Shown here in pieces: positions 22,902 to 32,158 of a DNA stretch of 64,000 bases. Numbering within the stretch: position 1 is the stretch's first letter; each line of letters opens with the position of its first letter. A program made the translations under genes and the position numbers. Source of the DNA: Fagopyrum homotropicum (taxonomy: Eukaryota > Streptophyta > Magnoliopsida > Caryophyllales > Polygonaceae); the NCBI GenBank assembly GCA_033239125.1, contig BSWB01000004.1, forward strand, positions 125,249,235 to 125,313,234. The letters are read 5' to 3'. A model generated the notes under the pieces. It searched no databases, was not told where the DNA came from, and saw only the letters and a program-made list of their open reading frames with translations.

Positions 22902-24311
22902 ATGAGCAACAGATTTGATCGTCAATTGGCCTTGAGGGACAGGCCTAGCAGTTCCCATCAGTCTTCCCCTTCTTCTGCTTCTCAGTTTTTTATCCCGGTG
23001 ATCCACGAGCGTCACCAAAAGGATTACAATCATATTTGCGGGCGTCCGATCATTGCCCCACGTTTTCTAGATGTTTCTGCCTTCGAGTGCCTCCATGTGG
23101 CGGAGGAATTGAGGAAGATGATCTCCAGGGTTGAGATGGAAGAGTTCATGGATGTTAGAGCGCCGGCTTATTTGGAGCCGACGATGGAGTTTGTGAGCTC
23201 AGTGACATACGTGCCGGAGTGCAATGGAATCAAGTATCGGCTGTTGAACAAGAACTACTTCGTTCCTATAGATCAGTTCAGGGAGATTTTCGGTTTCCCT
23301 ACTCCTATAGTTTTTGATTTTCCTTCCCGAGCAGTGGCTCGAAGTTTTTGGGGCGAGATAGCCCATGTGACTGACCACAGTGACAGGTGGAGGCCCGGAG
23401 ATTCCTGGGAGCGTATTATATTTCATCTTGCTTTCCGCCTTGCTCGCAGGATTTTCAGTGAGACACTTCTAGCGCGTACTGAGATGCCCCAAAAGGTCCG
23501 TCAAGGAGAGTTACTGAGTCTATTCTATATGGTGACGAGAGGAGTTCCTGATTTTGATACTATGCTGGCAGAGGACCTGCATAGGATCAAGGGCAAGTCT
23601 AGAGGAGATATTTGTCGTGGTGGGTTGGTGACCCACATCGCTACTGCTATGGGATTAGATTTTTCTAGTTATACATTGGTTGCGGCTGCGAAGCCGCTTG
23701 GATTGCAGGAGATGATCACAAGACGTATTCTCGTTCCTCGTGGCCTTGGCATACCTTACGTTGTCATGCCATGGGAGACGACTGCACCATAGGAGATTAT
23801 GTGGTCATCTCAATTCTCTATCTTTGACCGTCAGTACTGGTCTGCTGCTTGGTTTCCCTACATGTAGGATGCTAGAGATGCAGATGACGATGATGATGAT
23901 GATGAGGGATATGATGGAGGAGCTGCCATGGAGACTTGTACTAATATCGGCGGCCCTAGTGTTCCAATTATCGACCTTGATGATAAGGCGACAGAGGAGG
24001 AGAGAGCAGCACCACCACAGCCACCTCAGCGCAGATCCCGCCGCCGCTTTAGAGATCTCGAGGCACACCAGAGGATTGATGATCTGACTGACCGGATGGT
24101 GGATGTCTACGCAGCCCTTATAGTTGACATTCATGAGCGTTTCGCTGATGAGTGTAGACACATTGATGGATGGATGCATCAGATAGGGGAGAGCCAGCAT
24201 TACTAGCGTCGTATGATGGATATTCAATTCTAGCAGATAATGGGCTATCCATTTGATCCGTCTCAGTATCCTTACATTCCACATCCACCACCACCAGTTG
24301 ACGAGGACTAG
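22902..24311 (+). pseudogene. Athila ORF-1-family (env-position) protein gene, with in-frame TAG stops
   Basis: The first frame, 22902-23792, gives 297 residues from the MSNRFDRQL start. The start fits the beginning of the conserved part, although an in-frame ATG lies upstream at 22848. The protein resembles the ATHILA ORF-1 family carried downstream of pol in Athila elements, in the position of an envelope gene; its function is unknown. Visible blocks are GRPIIAPRFLD, QFREIFGFPTP, ELLSLFYMVTRGV and GLVTHIATAMGL. The same frame continues after TAG at 23790 through DRQYWSAAWFPYM, a poly-Asp tract and PPQPPQRRSRRRFRDLE, with further TAGs near 23866, 24204 and 24231, to a last TAG at 24309. No membrane segment is obvious. 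Interpreted as one gene with four nonsense mutations. Confidence 0.75.
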
Positions 24312-24324
24312 AGCTTTATGGATT

Positions 24325-25524
24325 TCTTTCTTTATTTATTATGCAGCTCAGCTAGGTTTGGTGAGTATTCTGTTCTTAGACTTATATTTGGCACATTCGG
24401 ACAATGTGTCCCAAGTATGGGGTATTTGGATGTATTTTGCATGACTTATGTGTATGTTTGTATGACTCCTTTGGATATTATGATCTTATTTTGCTTTACT
24501 TGGCTTTATGTGCTTATTTGTCATTACATGCATACATACAGGTTTTTGTTTGAGAAAAACGTCAAAAACTGGTTTGAAAAAAAAAATTTATGACCTCGAC
24601 CGAGACATTCATGGCCGATCGAGGATGAACACCTTGGATGACGCCAGAACACCTCGACCGAGGCGGTCTTAACTAAGAGTTTTCGAAACGTTTTTGTGCT
24701 TCTTCTCTGGATATGACCTCAATGATGATTCTGTTTGTAGATTGATTTTGAAATCTTTATATGCTCGAAAGGTTTTATGATATGTTTAAGTTGCAAAATA
24801 TTTTGTTTGAAGTTTTAGCATGTTTAATACTTTGCTTTTATCAAAATTATGTTAAATTTGAAGGTTGACACCACATGATGAGTTCTATCACATTCTTCCT
24901 GGGATGATTAAGGCAATTTATTCTCTTCTCTTTATTTATTATGCAGCTCAGCTAGGTTCGGTGAGTATCCTGTTCTTAGACTTATATTTGGCATATTCGG
25001 ACAATGTGTCCCAAGTATGGGGTATTTGGATGTACTTTGCATGACTTATGTGTATGTTTGTATGACTCCTTTGGATATTATGATCTTATTTTGCTTTACT
25101 TGGCTTTATGTGCTTATCTGTCATTACATGCATACATACAGGTTTTTGTTTGAGAAAAAAGTCAAAAACTGGTTTGATAAAAAAAAATTTTGACCTCGAC
25201 CGAGACATTCATGGCCGATCGAGGATGAACACATCGGATGACGCCAGAACACCTCGACCGAGGCGGTCTTAACTAAGAGTTTTCGAAATGTTTTTGTGTT
25301 TCTTCTCTTGATATGACCTCAATGATGATTCTGTTTGCAGATTGATTTTGAAATCTTTATATGCTCGAAAGGTTTTATGATATGTTTAAGTTGCAAAATA
25401 TTTTGTTTGAAGTTTTAGCATGTTTAATACTTTGTTTTTATCAAAATGATGTTAAATTTGAAGGTTGACACCACATGATGAGTTCTATCACATTCTTCCT
25501 GGGATGATTAAGGCAATTCATTCT
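24325..25524 (+). repeat. 600-bp direct tandem duplication
   Basis: Two consecutive units with a period of exactly 600 bp. For example atgcagctcagctagg is at 24341 and again at 24941, and the hairpin words at 24594 and 24652 recur at 25194 and 25252. The units differ at only a handful of places by eye. Each unit contains a tract similar to the element's polypurine tract (aagtatggggtattt, near 24414 and 25014). Confidence 0.95.
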
Positions 25525-26290
25525 CTTCTCTTCTTCTTCTTGACCATGCTTATCCCCTCACAAACATATTTGCCTCCCTTTACCTATCTGGGAATTTGGA
25601 AGCAAGTGACGAAAAGCAAGTGAAAGTGAAGTTGAGATGTTGGCTGAAAGTGTTAGAAAGAAACAATTAGGTTTGGGAAAGTCAATCATGATGATGAGTA
25701 ACTCGGCACCATTCACATAGCTGGGTGTTTGTTTCTTGCCAAAGTCGGATTGAGCGATATTCCTAATGGGTCATGGTATGTGCATCAAGGGTTTGAGGCA
25801 TCTCGAGAAATTGATGATTGCTGATCTCCTAGGCTTCGGTTATTGTGCATCTCTGTCCATGCATCCCGAAAAATAAAGTAAAAATAAGCAAAGCTTATTG
25901 GTGGAAGATGTTGAGATTCAAAGAAAGTGACGTGAGATCCTATTCCCGGATTCTAGCACCACATACCCTATATACATCCCACCCTTACACATTTCTTGAC
26001 CTCTTTTGGAAGCCCTTGAGACCTCGAGCTTGTTGATTGACTTGGTGGTTTAAACTGGATTATACATGATTGATTTCAATAAATATGATTTATTATGCAT
26101 TCTATGATTTTATGCAAAGATGAACAACTTTTTTATATTTATAAAATGTTTTGATCATGTCTTGATTTTATTTGCCATGAAGCATTCTCTTAGAGTGATC
26201 TATGAGTGGAGCACACCACAAAAGGTTTTGAAATGTTTTTCATTGATCTTTATGACTTATAATCCATTCTATCTTGTATCTAAGATTTGG
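25525..26290 (+). other. 3' noncoding region of the Athila-type element
   Basis: Long AT-rich stretch between the duplication and the polypurine tract. No coding frame with known motifs is seen. Confidence 0.6.
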
Positions 26291-26331
26291 AACTTGCTTG
26301 GGGACAAGCAAGGGACAAGTATGGGGTATTT
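26291..26331 (+). other. Polypurine tract before the right LTR
   Basis: ttgcttggggacaagcaagg and then aagtatggggtatt stand immediately before tgatagcatg. This primer for plus-strand synthesis marks the inner edge of the 3' LTR. Confidence 0.82.
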
Positions 26332-28145
26332 TGATAGCATGTATTATAGTCTATATTTCGGGATTGGTTTAGACATTTTATCTTCATAAATCTGCATGTA
26401 TGGATGTATATTCTTTGATTATATTGTTGTTTTGTCTACCTTTGCGGGAATTGAGGTCTACACCTAGTTTCGTTGTAATTGTAGGAAAAATGACACATTT
26501 TGGACCGAAATGGAGCTAAGGAAGCTAAGGAGTCATTGGAGCTACATTCTGGAGCATTGAGAAGATCTCAAGAAGCATGGAAATGATTTAGAGGATTGAT
26601 TTTGGATCAGATTTGAGATTTTTTACATTCAGCTGGGATTAACCTCGGTCAACTATAGTACCACCTCGACCGAGGTGATCTTGAGGAGCGTCCCGACCGA
26701 GGCGAACACCTTACCGCTGACAAGATCTTTATTTTTGGCTGAGATCTTCTATTTTTGGAAGGAGAATATCACATATTTTTTGTTGGATTTCTGGAAGGAA
26801 GATATTATATTTGGCTGATATATTTTGAGATTTATGAATATATTTTCTAGGAAATTATCTTTTTAAGATATTTTATCTTTGGAAGATAATTTTCCTATAT
26901 ATGTGGGCTGATTTTTTACAATTCAGCCATCTACGGATCACCTATCTACGAATCACCTATCTACGGATCACCTATCTTTGGATCAAGGATTTTCTGGAGG
27001 ATTTTCTGGAGGATTTTCTGAAGAGTTTGAAGGAAGAGTTGAAGGAAGTTTTGAAGGTTGAAGTTCAAGGAAGGAAGGAATCTAGTTGGAGTTGGCTTTG
27101 AAGAAAGTTTGTAAGATTTTCTTAGTTGGTTTGGTTTTGTTGTCTTTTCTAATTTGTGATTGAGGAACGCTGAGTGTTGTTTGTTTGATTCATTCAGTTA
27201 TTGAGACCTTTGCCTTAAGGTTTTTTTGTTTGAATATTGATTCCTTTCTTATAAATTTGATTACTGTTATCATGATGATTGTTGGCTAAGTTCTTTATGC
27301 GATTCTAGGGTGATTGGCTGAAAGTTGTGGGAAAGACGATGATAGAATGATCTTAATTCCAATAGGACCCTGAAAGCTCGAGCCTTTACCTTAACCGTAG
27401 AACACCTCGGTCAGTCATTGAACATCTCGGCTGGGATGGAATATAACTGAACAAGGTGAACCTTTTCTGAACCTTATCTGAGTTAAGAGTTTAAGTTTGC
27501 CAAATCATATCCTTGTTATATATTTCCTGGTTCAACGCAAGCCTAGGATGAGACTTACCCGGTAATTCCTTTGTTTGTTTACCCAAGATCATGAATGTAG
27601 GTAATAAAGGTTTATCCTTTATTGGGGTTTGAGTGTGCCTTCATCCCATCTTTGAGAGTTAGCCTGAGACTTACCCGGTAAAGGTTGATTCTATTCCCTT
27701 GGGTGGTGTGTTGGTTTGAGATTATAGTTCCTTTCCTTAGTACCTTGAGACTTACCCGGTAAAAGGATCTTTGGTTTGGGATAGTGAGTAGTGAGACTTA
27801 TCCGGTGATCTATTCCCACCTTAGAAACACCTTCCCTTTGCAAACCTCAGCTTTGTCCGCGTTATCTTTTGAGATCTTGACTCGGAACCACAACTGGATG
27901 CTTTAATCCCTAGAATCCGCATTCCCTTTATTTGACTTTTATATCATCTTTGATTGCTTTAATTTGTTGCTTGTGGTTATTTGACAACCTAATTATCGTA
28001 CTTTGTTTCACCATAGTCCCTGTGATCGACCTTGAAATTCTTGCTTTTATTACAATTGATCCGTACAATGCGGGTTCGCATATTGTTCAAGCATACTTCT
28101 TGGGTTATAAATATTAAAGCTTGCACACACCTTTTGGAGCGAACA
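26332..28145 (+). repeat. 3' LTR of the chimeric Athila-type element (LTR family 2)
   Basis: Runs tgatagcatg...gcgaaca (1814 bp). The outermost bases resemble family 1, but the body is different. It has CCTCGACCGAGG at 26664-26675, a related word near 26694, and two short tandem repeats (26929-27022). After gcgaaca comes agcatctacaac, the interior of the chromovirus LTR, so the right end of the insertion is precise. Confidence 0.87.
26929..27022 (+). repeat. Adjacent 15-bp and 12-bp tandem repeats in the LTR
   Basis: Four units of 15 bp (atctacggatcacct, the last diverged) from 26929 to 26988 are followed by three units of 12 bp (attttctggagg) ending near 27022. Confidence 0.9.
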
Positions 28146-28315
28146 AGCATCTACAACATGGTAATAAACCATTAGCTAACCATACCTATATAGAGTCATG
28201 CATAAGCACAAACACAATCATGGAAGGATAAACACATCAGCATGCTATCACACATTTACCCAGTTTATCATCTTAATATAATGGTCATTCACTCCAAATT
28301 GTAGATATAAATATA

Positions 28316-28359
<44 letters not shown>

Positions 28360-29798
28360 GAAAGTATGTGACACGAGGACCGATACATCCTCGCCTCTGA
28401 GCCTACTAGCCAGCCGTACGAGTATCGGTCACACAATTCGTGTACCCTATGGGAGTGGATTGTGCCATTCCTGTAAACCGGTCTAGCCTGTCATCAGAGA
28501 ACCTCCCAGACTCCACGGCGGGATGAAAGGGAAAGGTTATAACGGCCACGCATACGGGGCAATCAATAAAACATAGGTCGGTATAATCGACATCTCATGC
28601 TATCATAGCAAACATATAAAGCACACACCACTCATGCAAACACCCAATATAAGGATGGTAGCTAAGTAAGTCCTACGGATTTACCTCAACCTCGTACACA
28701 ACTCAACCACAAACAACCTCCAATCCTGAGAGAGGGGCACTACCTAATAACAAGGTATAGAAAGATATCAACCTCTATTCATCAAAGGGGTCACACCTAG
28801 ACCCAATGGATCCATAGGGATCAAACTCAACCTCAAAACCTCAACCAATAACAACCTAAGTCCTTTAAAGCCGTACAAGGCATAAACCGATCATAACCTC
28901 ATCAAAACTCATCCTCACACACCTATCATGATCCTATACACTCACACTATGAAATGAGGGAACGAAGGCATCCTAAGGAAAGCCTAGAAGCAACACACAC
29001 CTACAGAACCAAGTGCAGGACCTTGTTGATGCAGGTGGGCGAAGGGGCGGATCCCTGGTAGCACAGGGGCGGATCTTGGCCGGCGCTGGGGCGGCTACAA
29101 GGTGGCGCAGGGGTGGCTGAACAACAGAGGACACCACCTTAGCCCTTTTTCACTTCTTCCTTCGATCTTTTACTCTTTATTTACTCCAATAACAACATAC
29201 ATACATAACATACATATATATACATCAACACAAGCCAAACATGGTTGAATCATGATCCAAACCCAAGGAACCTAAGCTAAACTAAGGAAAGAGAAGAAAA
29301 GAGAAAAGAAGATGAAAGAATGAAGAATGAAGGGATGAAAGCCATGAAAGCTTACCAAGCTGAAGGTCAAGAAGCTCAACACATCACCAAAACGTCCTCA
29401 AGCTAACTCACAAGGCTCAACAACCATAAAGATCATCAAGCCAAGCAAAGCTACCAAAACTCTCACAAACTTAACAAAACTCAAGAGAAGATCAAGCAAG
29501 GATGATCCAAGGGAGAAGAGAGGAGAAGATGTACGTAGGAGAGAGATGAAGTTGAAGATACATAACCCTCATCAGAAGGTAAGTGATGAAGGTTATAAAG
29601 GGGTAAAAAGAGTAAAGCACGGGTCAAAGGGTCAAAGAAGACAGCTGCAGCACACAGAGCCGCAGGGGCGGACATTGTGAGTCGTAGGGGCGGCCCAGGC
29701 AAACTGCAGGGGCGCCTACAGGGTCACGCAGGGGCGGTCCAGGCTAAATCCTGGCCCTCAGCTCACTCTCTCAGCAACTCAACAACTAGGCTCTTACA
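28146..29798 (-). repeat. 5' LTR of the chromovirus, truncated by the Athila-type chimera
   Basis: It matches 9751-11411 of the 3' LTR, starting inside at catctacaacatgg, and ends cttaca at 29798. The missing piece (about 330 bp, the downstream end of the LTR in element orientation) together with the primer site and gag start was lost at the junction with the chimera. The attgg repeat follows at 29799-29803. Confidence 0.9.
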
Positions 29799-29803
29799 AT
29801 TGG

Positions 29804-31489
29804 TTACACTTAAGCATAACCATCTGAGCAATTAAACAACAGAATTGGTAAATTAACACACAAAATCCAACAAAAACAAAAAACGTCTACAAAAGCACTG
29901 AGAGAGAGGCCTTTTTTGGAACTTGCCACCAGCTCTTCCGGACAAGCAGCTGAGTCATCCGTCATCGTTGCCATTGGCCGTCTGTAGTTCCCATGATACG
30001 AGTGTGAAAGGGGGAGAAAGAGCGTAGCCACCAAAATTTGGGTTTAATTAGTTGTGCTTCCCCCATGAACTTTCCGCAATGACAGTAATATAAACAAAGG
30101 AAGAAGATAAGAGTTGAGATAAAAATCGAGAAATATATCAATTGCGACAAAAACTACATTGTAAAACTTTGATTTCCTACAAAATCACATACTAAGGAAG
30201 AACAAAAGAGTCGATTTCCTGCAAAATCACATCGTAAAACCAAAAACCAAACCAAACCGAACCAAACCAAGAAACCCTAGAAATGTACCAACTGCTAAAA
30301 AGATCAAGAAAGGAGACTTACACGAGGAAGAACAAAATAGTTGAGATATGCGTTTGATCGACAAAACCAAAACCCACATTCAGCGGTAACTATTGCCACA
30401 AAAAATCCTAGAAGGACTACTTTAGGGCGAATCTCGAAAATCAATAGGATAAAGAGGAGAAATACGGATGAAAGAAGCTTGAGATATCGATGTGAACAAG
30501 CAGGATTGGTGGTCTTCCAAACATGTTTCTTTTCCCCGCCCTATGCACAAACAAATCGAATACAACAATCCAAAGTAAAGAAATTTAAGATCCCCCATAA
30601 AAGAGAAGATCTATATGCGTTTGTGAGAAAGAGAGAGTAGTGAGACGGGTGGACTAGGGTTTCATACCGAGAAAAGCCAAATCATATATCGATGTTTACA
30701 AAGATGAGTCACGAAACAAAGGCAAAAAGGAGGCAACACGTGTATAAAAAACAAGAAAATGGTAAAATTGAAATTTCACCTTAAAATAACAGGAACAAAA
30801 TTAAAACTGCACTAGTGTAAGGGGAAATTCCACTTTTATTATGACAAGGAAGTAATGATAAGAAATAAGAACATCATATAATAAGAGTAAATTGACAAAT
30901 GGTGGTGAGTTATACCGTAACATTCAGACATTAAATGACAAAAAAATCATAAACATTTATACACAATAAATGACAATTATTTAAATTCAATTCCTCGTTT
31001 GAATTTGAATTAAGTTGTTCATTTCTAACGCTTCCTTCTAATTTTATAATTTATTAATTTGATAAAATATTTATATTTCATGACTAATAATTTTTTACAG
31101 TAATATTTGTAATTTTTTTTTTGTTTTTATTTGTAACTTATCAATTTAATTAAATATTTCAAAATTCAAATTTCTGTTGATATTTAGTAATACTAATGTC
31201 CATAATATCCTTAAGGATAAAAAAAATATATGGATTCATAATGTTTGTTTAATAAAAAAAATAAAAAGCAAAAGTAACTTAAACTTTTTGCCGGTAAAAA
31301 TAAATAAAAAACTTAATGAGACTCGTAAGTTAATGCGATAGAACTGGGATTAGGAAAAATACAGTGAAAAAGGGTTTTTTTTTGTTGCATATGATTACAT
31401 CGTCATTTTTTTTTCTCTTTAAAATTTAAATAATTATTTTAACGCAAACCATAAAAGAAATTAATAAAACTCCGTCCAATCTCTCTCCT
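29804..31489. other. Host intergenic region between chromovirus and katanin gene
   Basis: The first part (29804-30650) has a possible minus-strand leader and first exon (see the next entry). The part 30700-31490 is AT-rich and gene-free and probably includes the katanin p80 promoter. Confidence 0.5.
29891..29974 (-). pseudogene. Possible first coding exon of an unknown minus-strand gene
   Basis: On the minus strand an ATG in good context (ccaATGGCA) opens 28 codons beginning MATMTDDSAACPEELV, followed by a candidate donor GTAGAC at 29890. Upstream, the minus strand to about 30650 looks leader-like, with a ctagggtttc phrase often seen in plant 5' regions. About 80 bp further on the chromovirus begins, so any downstream exons would lie left of 9415; none could be recognised there. 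The protein family is unknown. This is a weak prediction based on composition and signals only. Confidence 0.25.
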
Positions 31490-32158
31490 CACTGTTTTGA
31501 GTATAACTAAAATGAAAATATCGTGAAAGGCTCTCCTTCCCTCCTACCCCTCTCTTTCTCTCTCTTCCTCCTCTGTACTATCCGCCATAGCTGGTGGGTT
31601 CTTTTCATCTCCTTCCTCTTCACATTCCCTTTAAGCGCATCTTTCTTCTCCTGATTCTGTAGTCAGGCTTCGAAGCCTCAGAACCTGGGGCATTGTATTC
31701 CAATCGAAGTTTTTTCCGGCTCACTGACATCGCTGCTTTGGAATATTTGAATTTCCCCTTTACAACTTTCTCCCATTTTGAAAACGAATCGGAGCTTTGT
31801 CCCGTTAGAGAAATCGGATTTTCAAGGTTAGAAGTGGGGAAAAGTCTTGTCGGTGGAAGCTTTCGAGGGGGGAAAACAGTTCTTGCTTGTTTATTTGAAA
31901 TGCTCGAAAGATGTCATTTTTTTTGCCCTATCATATTTGATATTCTTGACTATTTTAGGTTTGAGCATAAACATTCGTAAGGCATTTGGTAGAGCTAAGA
32001 GTAATGGCCTGCTGGTGCGCAAGGAACGAGAATGTGCATTGAGGTGGTTGCCAAGATCTGAACTGGTGGACTGATGATAGGATGAACAGAAGAATCCCGG
32101 AGCTGCAACCACTTGTTAATCACCATAGATTTGTTGCTTCTTTCTCTTTTTTGCCTTC
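31490..32158 (+). promoter_or_regulatory. Probable promoter-proximal region and 5' leader of the katanin p80 gene
   Basis: A pyrimidine-rich CT tract at about 31530-31575 is typical of plant transcription start regions and is followed by leader sequence up to the ATG at 32159. Several upstream ATGs occur. The leader may contain an intron, but I could not settle its borders. Confidence 0.45.

Larger units (their letters stand above)
17531..28145 (+). mobile_element. Chimeric, non-autonomous Athila-type element inside the chromovirus
   Basis: Plus-strand order: polypurine tract (17531-17571), a family-1 LTR (17572-19166), then at once the end of gag, protease, RT and RNase H. There is no primer site, gag start or integrase. 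A long 3' noncoding region, an extra ORF (22902-24311), a 600-bp tandem duplication, a second polypurine tract and an LTR of another family (26332-28145) follow. The two LTRs are clearly different: the left one has CCACGGCCGTGG and the right one CCTCGACCGAGG. The left part is therefore the 3' end of one element fused to the 3' two-thirds of another. No matching TSD is found because the left boundary is not an element end. Confidence 0.85.
9420..29798 (-). mobile_element. Chromodomain Ty3/gypsy element (chromovirus, Tekay/Del-like) with nested insertions
   Basis: The insertion is bounded by a perfect 5-bp TSD, attgg, at 9415-9419 and 29799-29803. Its LTRs run tgtaac...cttaca on the plus strand: a 3' LTR at 9420-11411 and a 5' LTR remnant at 28146-29798 lacking about its last 330 bp. 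The internal region, read right to left, has gag end with CCHC knuckle, protease, RT, RNase H, integrase and a chromodomain-like C terminus. The lineage rests on the C-terminal block KLSPRYVGPFEIL...VFHVSQLREYIP followed by the chromodomain-like tail. It holds a solo Athila-type LTR (12765-14476) and an Athila-type chimera (17531-28145) that replaced most of gag and the primer site. Confidence 0.9.

Noticed and set aside
31693..32112. Open frames in the katanin leader region
   Set aside because: They have no recognised motif and overlap on both strands; they lie in the likely 5' UTR.
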